Of a stretch of 36,371 nucleotides of DNA, positions 7,549-15,972 are shown piece after piece; the first letter of the stretch is position 1, and every line of letters starts with the position of its first letter. Source of the DNA: an uncultured Bdellovibrio sp. Lineage in GTDB: Bacteria > Bdellovibrionota > Bdellovibrionia > Bdellovibrionales > Bdellovibrionaceae. Where the stretch lies: NCBI RefSeq assembly GCF_946478835.1, contig NZ_CAMLDV010000017.1:1-36371 (forward strand), in the 5' to 3' direction. Below the pieces are notes generated by a model, which saw nothing but the letters and a program-made list of their open reading frames with translations, was not told where the DNA came from and did no database searches. A program made the translations under genes and the position numbers.

Positions 7549-8841
7549 ATGATCGATATCAAACTTCTTGAGAAAAAAGCTGAAAACGGACCTTCTTATT
7601 TTGATGAATACAAGCAGGGCTTGATCAACCGTGGTGCATCGACAGACATCCTTGAAAAAATCATGGAGCTGAACAAAAAACGCAAAGAGATGATCACGCA
7701 AGCTGAGAGTGCGAAAGCAAATCAAAATAAACTCAGTGGTGAAATCGGCAAGCTAAAACGCGAAGGTAAAGATGCTTCTGCGATTTTGGCAGAAGTGGAA
7801 GCTTTGAAATCTCAAGTTAAAGAGCTTGAAGCCAAAGCGGCTGAAGCCGATCAAGAAGTTACGAATTTGGCATTGGTTATTCCAAATAAACCAAATGCGT
7901 CTGTGCCTGTGGGCTCTTCTGAAAAAGACAATAAAGAATTAAAAGTCGTCGGAACTCCGACGAAGTTTTCTTTTAAACCTAAAGAGCATTGGGAACTGGG
8001 TGAGTCTTTAAAGATCATCGATTTTGAAAGAGCCGGTAAAACAACGGGAACTCGCTTTGCTTTCCTCAAAGGGGCAGCAGCGCAGATGGAGCGTGCATTG
8101 ATCCAATTCATGATGGACATGCACTCAACAAGACACGGTTATACAGAGATGATTCCTCCGTTCATGGTGAACTCAAACAGTTTGCTTGGAACGGGAAACT
8201 TCCCGAAATTTAAAGAAGACGTTTTCCATTTGGAAGGCTGGGATCTTTATTTGATTCCAACAGCGGAAGTGCCTGTGACGAACTACTACAACGGTGAGAT
8301 CTTGGATGAAAAAGATTTGCCACAAAGTTTCTGCGCGTATTCTCCATGCTTCCGTTCTGAGGCTGGAAGTGCGGGACGCGATACCAAGGGTTTGATCCGT
8401 CAGCATCAGTTCGACAAAGTGGAACTCATGACTTTCTGTCATCCAGATAAATCTTATGAAGTTCACGAGGCTTTGACGTCTCATGCGGAACAAGTGTTGA
8501 TGGATTTGGAGCTTCCATTCCGCCGTATGCTTCTTTGCACGGGCGATATGGGTTTTGGATCTGCGAAAACTCACGATTTGGAAGTATGGCTTCCGGGTCA
8601 GAACACATACCGCGAGATCAGCTCATGTTCTAACTTCGAGGATTTCCAAGCTCGTCGCGCTAACATCCGTTTCCGCACAGCTGGTGGCAAACCTCAATTC
8701 GTTCATACACTGAATGGATCTGCCCTCGCAGTAGGCAGAACACTTGTAGCCATCCTAGAAAACTACCAACGCGAAGACGGTTCCGTAGCCATCCCAAAAG
8801 CTCTTCAAAGCTACATGGGCGGCAAAACCGAAATCCGATAG
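7549..8841 (+). CDS. serS: seryl-tRNA synthetase
   Basis: SerRS activates serine with ATP and charges tRNA-Ser in the cytoplasm. The 430-residue length is standard. Residues about 30-105 form the long antiparallel coiled-coil arm that grips the extra arm of tRNA-Ser (rich in Lys, Glu and Ala). The class II core follows, with motif 2 around [20 protein letters not shown] and motif 3 around [19 protein letters not shown]. The start has AAAGGA nine bases upstream. A tRNA-Ser(UGA) gene begins 84 bases after the stop, so enzyme and substrate are neighbours. Confidence 0.97.
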   Translation: MIDIKLLEKKAENGPSYFDEYKQGLINRGASTDILEKIMELNKKRKEMITQAESAKANQNKLSGEIGKLKREGKDASAILAEVEALKSQVKELEAKAAEADQEVTNLALVIPNKPNASVPVGSSEKDNKELKVVGTPTKFSFKPKEHWELGESLKIIDFERAGKTTGTRFAFLKGAAAQMERALIQFMMDMHSTRHGYTEMIPPFMVNSNSLLGTGNFPKFKEDVFHLEGWDLYLIPTAEVPVTNYYNGEILDEKDLPQSFCAYSPCFRSEAGSAGRDTKGLIRQHQFDKVELMTFCHPDKSYEVHEALTSHAEQVLMDLELPFRRMLLCTGDMGFGSAKTHDLEVWLPGQNTYREISSCSNFEDFQARRANIRFRTAGGKPQFVHTLNGSALAVGRTLVAILENYQREDGSVAIPKALQSYMGGKTEIR

Positions 8842-8889
8842 GTGCCTGCTTCTTTTTTCTGGCTACGGTGCATTAAGTCCAACAACTGC

Positions 8890-8918
8890 TTGAATACTCA
8901 CCTCAAAACCCATAAAAC
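8890..8918 (+). promoter_or_regulatory. promoter of tRNA-Ser(UGA)
   Basis: TTGAAT (8890-8895) and TAAAAC (8913-8918) are separated by 17 bases and lie just upstream of the tRNA at 8926. The -10 box is very close to the mature 5' end, so the leader would be very short, or the tRNA may instead be read through from serS. Confidence 0.4.
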
Positions 8919-8925
8919 GGTCGAC

Positions 8926-9015
8926 GGAGAGTTGGTAGAGTGGTTGAATACACCAGTCTTGAAAACTGGCAGCCCTTCGCGGGGCTCGAGGGTTCGAATC
9001 CATCACTCTCCGCCA
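8926..9015 (+). tRNA. tRNA-Ser (anticodon UGA)
   Basis: A 90-nt tRNA with encoded CCA. The acceptor stem GGAGAGT (8926-8932) pairs with ACTCTCC (9005-9011), with discriminator G. The anticodon stem CCAGT/ACTGG holds the loop CTTGAAA with TGA at 8960-8962. The extended variable arm (GCCCTTCGCGGGGC region) marks a serine tRNA, and the T arm reads GGTTCGAATCC. Confidence 0.97.
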
Positions 9016-9022
9016 TTTAGAT

Positions 9023-9046
9023 AAAAGCCGCCTTAGAGCGGCTTTT
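9023..9046 (+). terminator. terminator after tRNA-Ser
   Basis: A stem of AAAAGCCGC (9023-9031) with GCGGCTTTT (9038-9046) around a 6-nt loop is followed by more T residues. It ends the tRNA-Ser unit shortly after the CCA. Confidence 0.8.
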
Positions 9047-9103
9047 TCTATTTTATGCCTTAGCACTTGCGCTTCCCCGTAAATCCAAAGACTCTAAGAA
9101 CCT

Positions 9104-9745
9104 ATGATGGAATTCGTCGATATTATTTTACATCTTGATCAGCACATTCCTGAGTGGATCGCATTCTTCGGTCCATGGTTGTATGTGATTTTATTCCTTA
9201 TCATCTTTGCAGAGACAGGATTGGTGGTGACGCCGTTCTTGCCTGGCGATTCGCTGCTATTTGCATTGGGTGCGTTTACGACCGTTGAGCATGGTTTGAA
9301 TTTATGGATCGTGCTTGCGAGTTTAACGATTGCAGGAATTTTGGGAGACACCGTGAATTACCACATAGGAAAATATGTGGGACCGAAGGTCTTCGAGAAT
9401 AATTCACGCTTCTTTAAAAAAGAATATTTAGAGCAAACTCAAGCCTTCTATGAAAAATGGGGTCCATTTACGATTGTGGCAGCTCGTTTTGCTCCGATTG
9501 TTCGTACGTTTGCTCCATTCGTTGCTGGTATTGGATCTATGCACTACCGCAAGTTTCTTTCTTATAATGTGATTGGTGCTGTTGCCTGGGTCTTTACTTT
9601 TGTTTTAGCAGGACACTTTTTCGGAAATCTTCCAGTTGTGAAAAAGAACTTCCACATTGTGATTTTTGGAGTGATCGGTGTGTCGCTGATTCCAATGGTA
9701 TGGCCTTGGATCTCTGGTAAAATTCAGAAGATGAAGGCGCGCTAA
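9104..9745 (+). CDS. DedA-family (SNARE-associated) membrane protein
   Basis: A 213-residue inner-membrane protein of the DedA superfamily, several members of which recycle undecaprenyl phosphate or other lipids across the membrane. Family marks include ETGLVVTPFLPGDSLLFALG, GDTVNYHIGKYVG and the Arg-rich re-entrant motif ARFAPIVRTFAPFVAG. Four or more hydrophobic segments are visible. The TAA stop overlaps the TAG stop of the convergent gene at 9742 (CTAA). It follows the tRNA-Ser terminator, so it has its own promoter. The exact subfamily and substrate are not resolved. Confidence 0.92.
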   Translation: MMEFVDIILHLDQHIPEWIAFFGPWLYVILFLIIFAETGLVVTPFLPGDSLLFALGAFTTVEHGLNLWIVLASLTIAGILGDTVNYHIGKYVGPKVFENNSRFFKKEYLEQTQAFYEKWGPFTIVAARFAPIVRTFAPFVAGIGSMHYRKFLSYNVIGAVAWVFTFVLAGHFFGNLPVVKKNFHIVIFGVIGVSLIPMVWPWISGKIQKMKAR

Positions 9746-11727
9746 GCAGCCTTCTTCGTAGATTTCGCCAACATTTTTGATAAAATCGGATTGGTTTTTA
9801 AATAAACCGGGTCTGTATCCTGATAATATTTAACAATACTTTCTAAAGCGTATTCACCCGACTTCTTGTGATTCGGATGAGCGCTGTTGAGAAGTCTGTG
9901 GAGAGCGTCCCATACGTCTGAATTTAACTGCTGTTTTGCAACCTCAACAATTGTATCGGCAGCGACTCGATTGTTGGATGAGAACATGTTTTCCCAGATC
10001 TTTCTTGCCGGGAATCCGTATCTGCCTAAAACTACGATGGCGTTTGCTTGTACGCGTGGATCTTTGTGCTCCAGAAGGCGTACGACAGAATCCTGAAGAG
10101 TTGTGCTCCATAGATTTTTTGGAATAATTCTTCCTAAAAGACTTACTACTGCCGAAAGTGCCTTGGTGCTTAAAAGACCTTCTTCTTCGCCGCGAAGGAA
10201 AGAAGTTAAAGTCATCTCTGCTTCTGACACGATCTCCTGAGTTGTATTTTCGAATCGATGGTATTTCAAAGCTGTGAGCATTCTCACGATATCATCATCG
10301 CGTCGAGTGACCGCCATAAGACGTACTTTTTTAAGTACAAACAACATATGCTCGTCACTACGGAAATAAGCAAGTCGCTCCCACATGTTGGAATCAAAAA
10401 CCCATTCAATCGAATTGAAATCGCGGGATCTACAAAGCATAGACTCTTCTTTAAAACCTTTGAGCTGATTGACTTTGCGATCAAAGATAAATGCCAGGCC
10501 TTCTGCGCTTGGTGAAGCCTCTTGGAAGAATGTCAGCACCTGATGAGTTTTATCATCGATCAATGAAAGGAGACGAACAGATTCGATCAGCGGAAGTCCA
10601 CTGAGCGCGTGCCCTTCGTCAAGACGAGTGAAACGCATTGTTCCTTTTGCTAAGGAGCCTTTTAGTTTGAAGTAATGATTTGCTTCAGCGGGGAGATTCT
10701 TTTCGATGACTGTCGCTTCGTGAAAGAGATCGCGAATACATGCAATGGCCAAAGACTCTGAGGAAAGATCTGGAGCCATTTCGTCTTTAAAGAGGAAAAC
10801 GATTTCGTCGCCGACAAATTGATAAATCAATCCACCATGACGTTCAATCACCTCACGAGCCCTTGCGAAGTATTGATTCAAGATGGTCGTCATGTACTTG
10901 TCGTCTTTTTCTAAGAACATTTGCGTGTAGCCGTTGAGATCAATACGACACAAAGTGGCTGCGAAACTATAAGGAGCCTCTTTGCCGCTTTTTAATTCGT
11001 ACCGAATGGCGGGACCTACGGTTTCTCCATACGTTTCGCTGAGTTTTTCTAAGCGAACGCGCTCGCCCTCCAAGCCTACAGAAGCTTTGAGAATAGTATC
11101 AGCTTCGGCAGAAGTAGTTTTGATGTTTGCAATTTCTTCGCGAGAACGGCTGGAGAGAACTTTGCTAAGGTTGATGATGTCCCTCAAAACCAAAAAAGCC
11201 ACAAAGCTTAGAAATGTAGTCACCACAAAAATATCTTTTATGAACATTGGAATCATTTCTTTCAATGTACTCAGTAGAGTTGTTCCAATGTTTGACCGAA
11301 TTCCCGCAGTGAGTCTGTAGTCCATTACTTTAATTGTTTTGAACTTTAAACCATTGACCTCAATAAGTTCGTTGAAGTTAGCATAATTGTGATTAAGCTC
11401 TTCAAGTTTTCCAGAGTTGTTTTCAAAGAAAAGCGGCTCTGTTCCTTTTTGAAGAATAAAGAAATCAACAAAATGCAGCTTTCTTGCTTGTGAAAGTTTA
11501 TCTTTAATACCATCCGGATGTTCTTGTACAAGATCACCGATGCTCGACTGAAGAATGTAATCTAAGTTGGCTACTCTTGTAATTGCGACGTGTTCTGCGA
11601 GTTTGGAGCCCTGAGTATAGAATTGATATCCGGTGAAGGAGACATAGCCCACCCAAAAAAAGAATATCAGCAGCAATAAAAGAGATTTTTTATTTTTGCC
11701 GAACAAAGCGATCTCCTTGGTCGACAA
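9742..11727 (-). CDS. membrane protein with degenerate class III cyclase domain and HEAT repeats
   Basis: A 661-residue protein. One membrane helix (about residues 15-33), an extracytoplasmic region of about 130 residues and a second helix (about 165-185) precede a class III nucleotide-cyclase-like domain (about 235-420). The metal-binding Asp of RIDLNGYT and of VGDEIVFLF are kept. The purine-selecting Lys is Gln (LIYQFVGD), and the usual GDSVNxASR reads GLPLIESVR, so the Asp and Asn are lost. Cyclase activity is therefore doubtful, and it may be a nucleotide sensor. The C-terminus has HEAT-like repeats (RLLEHKDPRVQANAIVVLGR). It overlaps the upstream gene by 38 bases, which implies coupled translation with the HEXXH protein. 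Confidence 0.8.
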   Translation of the reverse strand: MSTKEIALFGKNKKSLLLLLIFFFWVGYVSFTGYQFYTQGSKLAEHVAITRVANLDYILQSSIGDLVQEHPDGIKDKLSQARKLHFVDFFILQKGTEPLFFENNSGKLEELNHNYANFNELIEVNGLKFKTIKVMDYRLTAGIRSNIGTTLLSTLKEMIPMFIKDIFVVTTFLSFVAFLVLRDIINLSKVLSSRSREEIANIKTTSAEADTILKASVGLEGERVRLEKLSETYGETVGPAIRYELKSGKEAPYSFAATLCRIDLNGYTQMFLEKDDKYMTTILNQYFARAREVIERHGGLIYQFVGDEIVFLFKDEMAPDLSSESLAIACIRDLFHEATVIEKNLPAEANHYFKLKGSLAKGTMRFTRLDEGHALSGLPLIESVRLLSLIDDKTHQVLTFFQEASPSAEGLAFIFDRKVNQLKGFKEESMLCRSRDFNSIEWVFDSNMWERLAYFRSDEHMLFVLKKVRLMAVTRRDDDIVRMLTALKYHRFENTTQEIVSEAEMTLTSFLRGEEEGLLSTKALSAVVSLLGRIIPKNLWSTTLQDSVVRLLEHKDPRVQANAIVVLGRYGFPARKIWENMFSSNNRVAADTIVEVAKQQLNSDVWDALHRLLNSAHPNHKKSGEYALESIVKYYQDTDPVYLKTNPILSKMLAKSTKKAA

Positions 11728-13690
11728 AAATTACGTCTCCTCTGCTAGCTCCATAGGTGTTGCCAGATAAGTCATATACAGTGATGCTGTTGTCTTTCAA
11801 AGTTTGTACAAAGTTTTTATCTTTTAATTTGCTTCTGGCTTGTTGATAAGATCCGCCAGAGATAAATGAAACAACCTCGTCCCGGCCTGGTGTATACGTC
11901 CCACTGTTAGAGCCCGATGAAGTGGAAGAGCCTCTCCGTTGTTGTTGAATACGGCTTCCACTTGAAGGTGTTCTATCGAGATTTGCAGAGGCGGCTCCGG
12001 AAGAAGTAGTAGATACAACGCTTCCACCTCCACTATTGCCTATATCGGATATACTGTGGTCCGTATTCTGCGCTTGTTTTGCACCAGAGCCCGCATTTAC
12101 GGCGGCTGGCTGTCTCGAACCATTCGAGGAACTGTTGGCAGATGTGGCAGTTCTTGTTAGATCAACTTCCTCTTTAATGTATTCACCATTGCCGGCTTTT
12201 CCACTTTGAGAGCTTGCAGTTGGAATATTAATCTTTGGAGTTTTTCCACCAACGGTGCTCATATCGAGTTGATATTCACTAGCAGGCTCCCTTGATGAGC
12301 TGCGGTCCTTGCGAGAAGTGGTGCTGACGCTTGCACTTGTCGTTTCAGCAACAGTGACGGGGCCGTTTGAATATGCCGATCGCGCGCTACTGGCAGAAAC
12401 TGACGTATTTGAACTTTCGATAGCAGATTCAGTGGCTGCTGCAGGACTTGCTGCCGCTAAAGCAGCCGGCTCTGCTGCAACTGCAGGAGAGGGCCCTAAG
12501 ACCGCTTCAGCCATTCGAACCACACCACTAGTTTGGGCGCGGCTTTCACTAGCCACCAATTGCTTACCGCCTGAATCGGCCATTCTGTTCATATCTTGAG
12601 GAGACTGATCTTTTGTTGGATGCTTAGGATTTTCCGCGACTGATTTAGGAATTTCTTGGCTTCCTTTTACAGCGGCCTCGAATTCACCTTCACTTATATC
12701 TAGGGTAGTTAGTGCAGAGGAAAAAAGCGAAGCCCGAGCGTCTTGTTTTAGCTTTGCAACGTTCGTTACTTTTTGATTAATGCAAAGACTCGTAACCGCT
12801 TGGCTTAGATCTTCATCCGAAACTGACGAAATATGGATAGATTCGTGAAACAGTTGTTCTTTGATTTTACTTAGATCAACTTTTTTTCCAAATTGAAATT
12901 GAATTTTTGCTCCGGATTCGATGACTTTCATGGGATGTTCAATATTTTCATCAGCACTTTTCTTACACACCAAGATAGGGTCATCACCCGTTTTCATATT
13001 TGAGAATTTAATTATTGAATTTTTAAATCCTATAACTGCCTTTTCATAATTAAGAATACCGTCCTTTTCTCCGAATTTCTTAATAAAAAGGTCTTTTGTT
13101 TTATTTCCCTCCAGACAATCAAGAATAGGGTTTGAAGTCTTTCCTGGAAAAGCAAAAATCTCTTTCACACTAGACGTTAAAGCTGTATATGTTTCGGGCT
13201 CTACCGTGTCGAAACACTGGTCTCCAACGAAAGCCTCAGTAGATTTATTCACTAATGGAGCCGAGATTTCAGAAATATTTTTTTTGAATTTTTCCCACTC
13301 GGTATCCTGAATTCCGACGCAAAGTGGTCCTTGAGTAGTGAAAGTAAGAATTTTTTGTTTTCGGTTTGTTGACCTGAGTATGATTAATTTGTCTTTTTTC
13401 GATAAAAGGATCTTTTCGTTTACTGATGAACCAAAGTATCTTTTTAAATGATAGAGAGTTTTCTCGCCCTCGTAGTAGACTTCTATTACCAAGTTCCCTT
13501 TTCTTATTCTCCAAAAATCCACAGCTTTATCGCTGTTATAATCTATGCGCGTATCCTCATAGTCATTGTCGGTAAAAGAAAATACTTTTCTTTTCTGTTC
13601 GGCCGATGAGAAAGGACTTACGCTTATACACCAGGATATTGATGTAAAGAATGAGATACTGATTATGATAGTGATTAGGAGGCCTTTCAT
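11690..13690 (-). CDS. secreted Ser/Ala-rich protein with HEXXH motif
   Basis: A 666-residue product with an N-terminal hydrophobic signal (about residues 3-22), a folded N-terminal half, and a long low-complexity Ser/Ala/Gly/Thr region (about 380-600) before a short C-terminal part. Within the folded half FHESIHISS supplies HEXXH with His282, Glu283 and His286, the zinc-site signature of metallopeptidases. A downstream SDED may supply a third ligand. Peptidase activity is inference, because no family could be assigned. The low-complexity half may be a surface stalk or linker. It is co-directional with, and overlaps by 38 bases, the cyclase-like gene, and is divergent from the papain-like gene at 13817. 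Confidence 0.75.
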   Translation of the reverse strand: MKGLLITIIISISFFTSISWCISVSPFSSAEQKRKVFSFTDNDYEDTRIDYNSDKAVDFWRIRKGNLVIEVYYEGEKTLYHLKRYFGSSVNEKILLSKKDKLIILRSTNRKQKILTFTTQGPLCVGIQDTEWEKFKKNISEISAPLVNKSTEAFVGDQCFDTVEPETYTALTSSVKEIFAFPGKTSNPILDCLEGNKTKDLFIKKFGEKDGILNYEKAVIGFKNSIIKFSNMKTGDDPILVCKKSADENIEHPMKVIESGAKIQFQFGKKVDLSKIKEQLFHESIHISSVSDEDLSQAVTSLCINQKVTNVAKLKQDARASLFSSALTTLDISEGEFEAAVKGSQEIPKSVAENPKHPTKDQSPQDMNRMADSGGKQLVASESRAQTSGVVRMAEAVLGPSPAVAAEPAALAAASPAAATESAIESSNTSVSASSARSAYSNGPVTVAETTSASVSTTSRKDRSSSREPASEYQLDMSTVGGKTPKINIPTASSQSGKAGNGEYIKEEVDLTRTATSANSSSNGSRQPAAVNAGSGAKQAQNTDHSISDIGNSGGGSVVSTTSSGAASANLDRTPSSGSRIQQQRRGSSTSSGSNSGTYTPGRDEVVSFISGGSYQQARSKLKDKNFVQTLKDNSITVYDLSGNTYGASRGDVIFVDQGDRFVRQK

Positions 13691-13816
13691 ATCTGTTTAT
13701 GTATCGGCACAATTGAGTTTGGTTTATACAAGACTTTGGCCTAATCATCAAAGGACCTTAGCCCAGGAGCTTGGAAATACCTTTTAAAGGAAGCAAGGAT
13801 TAAACAAAATTGTTGT

Positions 13817-14923
13817 ATGAGATATTTTTTAATCGTTTCGTTTTCGTCGTGGGCTTTTGCCTCCACTTCGCTCGCAACAGAATATGCAGCCTTTGCGAAG
13901 ATTGACTCGTCTTATGCACAGAAAAAGGTAGATCTTGAGATAAAAAATATGCCGCGTATCACATCTCAAGATGGACTAGGGATTTGTTATGCTCACGTTG
14001 CGGCGACGATGATGCAGACAGAAAATTGCAGGACTTTAAAGATAAAAGACTGCGGCTCTCTTCAGGAGAACCAACTTTTTTCACCTCTTGATTTAACGAG
14101 GCTACATAGGACGAATGACAACGGTGAATATTCTACTTTGCGAAGTTCGTATAAAGGTTTGGATATCTCGGGTGGTAGTGTCCATGATGCAATTATTATT
14201 GGAGCCTTAGGAACAAAGGCGGCAGCGAGCGAAGAGTGTTTATCGTTAGATCGTATCTTAAGTAAAATGAATACGAGAGGAGAAACTAATGATGCACAAA
14301 ATGCGATGTGGACTCGTTTGAAACAACAGTATGACGCCGCAAAAAAAGAAGCTAAAGGTAAGGAAGGGTGTGCTGAATGTTTAAACAACATTTATACAAC
14401 GGCGGCGGACAAAACGATGCCGGAAGTGGAAAAAAATTTAAATCTAAAAGTAGATAATGTAAAGCTTGCTCAAGCATTTGCTCAAGATACCTTTAATAAA
14501 TTCCTTGATGATTTGCTTGGAGCCTCTGCGTGTAGAAAACCTTCCCAAATGGTATATTTTGAAAATGCTGAGGGTCTTACCTATGAAGCATTTCCAACAT
14601 CCGATAATGCAACTTCCGAACAAATGAAGGACAAAGTAAAAGAGGTATTAAAAACGGGACGGCCGTTAGCCTTAACAAATATTTGTCTCGGACAAGAACC
14701 AGCTAAGAGTTGCAATGAAAAGAACTTCCATGCAGTTGTTATTGCCGGCTACCGTACAATTTGTAATTCCGCGGGCAAATGCAGAGATTCGTTTAAGGTA
14801 GTCAATAGTTGGGGAAAATCTTGGCAGGATCAGAACGATGGCGGATGGCTTGATGCCGATGCACTTTTGGGCAGAACTAAGATTGCACGCGATGTTCTTG
14901 GTTGGTTTGCTGATAAAAAATAA
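13817..14923 (+). CDS. secreted papain-like cysteine peptidase
   Basis: A 368-residue protein with a signal peptide (about residues 1-20). The papain (C1A-like) catalytic set is recognisable: Gln51 and Cys57 in SQDGLGICYAHVAATMM, His305 in FHAVVIAGYR, and Asn330 in VVNSWGKSWQ followed by GGWLDADAL. The usual CW at the active site is CY. A Cys-containing insertion (about 180-200) separates the lobes. No propeptide of normal length is evident, since only about 30 residues lie between the signal and the active-site Gln. No Shine-Dalgarno sits at normal spacing (AAGGA is about 18 bases away), so the start or its translation is odd. It is probably co-transcribed with the DUF333 gene 9 bases later. 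Confidence 0.85.
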   Translation: MRYFLIVSFSSWAFASTSLATEYAAFAKIDSSYAQKKVDLEIKNMPRITSQDGLGICYAHVAATMMQTENCRTLKIKDCGSLQENQLFSPLDLTRLHRTNDNGEYSTLRSSYKGLDISGGSVHDAIIIGALGTKAAASEECLSLDRILSKMNTRGETNDAQNAMWTRLKQQYDAAKKEAKGKEGCAECLNNIYTTAADKTMPEVEKNLNLKVDNVKLAQAFAQDTFNKFLDDLLGASACRKPSQMVYFENAEGLTYEAFPTSDNATSEQMKDKVKEVLKTGRPLALTNICLGQEPAKSCNEKNFHAVVIAGYRTICNSAGKCRDSFKVVNSWGKSWQDQNDGGWLDADALLGRTKIARDVLGWFADKK

Positions 14924-14932
14924 GGAATCGAA

Positions 14933-15322
14933 ATGGCAATTCTAAATATTCTTTTTTCCCTTTCCTTTTTAGTTGCACATGCGTCTCCTGAAGATCTTAA
15001 TTTGAAATACTTCGTAAACAACGCATACACACAAGTTCAGACGAAAAAAATCGATAAATTTCGGGTGAATGATTTATGCGTAAAGAAACAAAACTGCAAA
15101 GCGATGCTGACTGCGAAAGGTAAGCCGTTCAAGGTGCAACAAACCAAGGCTCCTTTTACGGGTAATCCCGGAGCCAATTACTGTTGGGATGTCGGTGCGA
15201 AGAACCGAGTTTTAAAAGACGATAAAAACAATCAGTACGATTTCTGTGTCTTTGATGATGGATCAATGGTTGATGCTTGGGATTTATATCAAGCTCACTA
15301 CCCGGCCGCTACTGTGAAGTAA
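14933..15322 (+). CDS. secreted DUF333-domain protein
   Basis: A 129-residue protein with a signal peptide (about residues 1-17). The C-terminal part matches the DUF333 pattern: NPGANYCWDVGAK, then a short spacer and YDFCVFDDGSMVDAWDLY. DUF333 proteins are small exported Cys-pair domains, sometimes labelled haemolysin-like, with no settled function. The upstream part carries two further cysteines (LCVKKQNC). It lies 9 bases after the papain-like peptidase, so the two are probably made together. A role as inhibitor, chaperone or co-effector of the peptidase is possible but unproven. Confidence 0.75.
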   Translation: MAILNILFSLSFLVAHASPEDLNLKYFVNNAYTQVQTKKIDKFRVNDLCVKKQNCKAMLTAKGKPFKVQQTKAPFTGNPGANYCWDVGAKNRVLKDDKNNQYDFCVFDDGSMVDAWDLYQAHYPAATVK

Positions 15323-15431
15323 CTGGAAATTTTTTGCGGACATGCATGATCGCAAGCAGAATCCATAGTCTTAGAACCCGTCTGGATTTCGAGATTCAGC
15401 AATTCTCAAATCAAATATAACCAACACACGA

Positions 15432-15451
15432 CCCGGCATGCGCTGGCCGGG
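15432..15451 (+). promoter_or_regulatory. GC-rich hairpin in the lipoprotein leader
   Basis: CCCGGC (15432-15437) pairs with GCCGGG (15446-15451) around an 8-nt loop, about 45 bases upstream of the lipoprotein start. No T run follows, so it is not an ordinary terminator. The remaining 15323-15431 holds nothing recognisable. Confidence 0.4.
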
Positions 15452-15465
15452 GCCTTGCTCTATGG

Positions 15466-15489
15466 ACCTCCCGAAACCAATTAGGAGGT
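15466..15489 (+). promoter_or_regulatory. hairpin that hides a Shine-Dalgarno
   Basis: ACCTCC (15466-15471) is exactly complementary to GGAGGT (15484-15489), with a 12-nt loop. The paired GGAGGT overlaps the perfect AGGAGG ribosome-binding site (15483-15488) of the gene at 15495. Closed, this stem would block initiation. It may limit expression or respond to temperature or a ligand. Confidence 0.45.
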
Positions 15490-15494
15490 TCAAT

Positions 15495-15878
15495 ATGAAA
15501 AATACAAAGCTTGTTCTATCAATCGTTCTTATGGCGGCTCTTTCTGCATGTGCCGGGAAAAAGAACTCCGATGAGGGTGTTAACGGTGGAGTTGTTACGG
15601 AAGATGGACGCTGTACAAGTGAAATTTTAGACGTAAGCAACAACATGCTTCGTGCGATGAACGCCCTTCGACAAGCTCAAGAACAAGTTCCAAGAAATGT
15701 GGAGTTGATCGTGAACCGCGCTATCGAAGTTCGTGATGCTTGCGACCGCATGTTCCCGAAATACGCAGGCGTGTCTTGCAAGGCTGAATCCCAAGGCAAA
15801 GTCGTCGATCTTAGAACGGACGATGTTAAGGAGTACTGCGCTACTATTAAAGAAATTTTAAGATCCAATAACCTTTAA
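15495..15878 (+). CDS. small lipoprotein
   Basis: A 127-residue protein starting at the ATG at 15495, which has a perfect AGGAGG six bases upstream. The longer frame from 15438 reads through that leader and is unlikely. A lipoprotein signal ends in LSAC, with the lipidated Cys about residue 19. The mature part is mostly helical and has four further cysteines, enough for two disulphides. It is presumably anchored in the outer membrane or periplasm. No family is recognised. It seems to be a separate unit with a structured leader. Confidence 0.75.
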   Translation: MKNTKLVLSIVLMAALSACAGKKNSDEGVNGGVVTEDGRCTSEILDVSNNMLRAMNALRQAQEQVPRNVELIVNRAIEVRDACDRMFPKYAGVSCKAESQGKVVDLRTDDVKEYCATIKEILRSNNL

Positions 15879-15972
15879 ACGCCAGCAGCGCGTCCGAAAA
15901 ACGTTAAACGCGAGCGGGGCTTGAAGCCGAAGAGTTGACTATTAGCTCGAGTCCCGCCACTATGTGCACCTT

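Noticed and set aside
8842..9024. Plus-strand 60-codon frame after serS
   Set aside because: It overlaps tRNA-Ser(UGA) and its terminator; no Shine-Dalgarno or family.
15905..15962. Structured stretch before guaD with CTCGAGTCCCGCC, like a tRNA 3' part
   Set aside because: GCGGG and CCCGC pair, but no full acceptor, anticodon or T arm can be drawn. It is probably leader structure or chance. No purine-riboswitch core is seen either.
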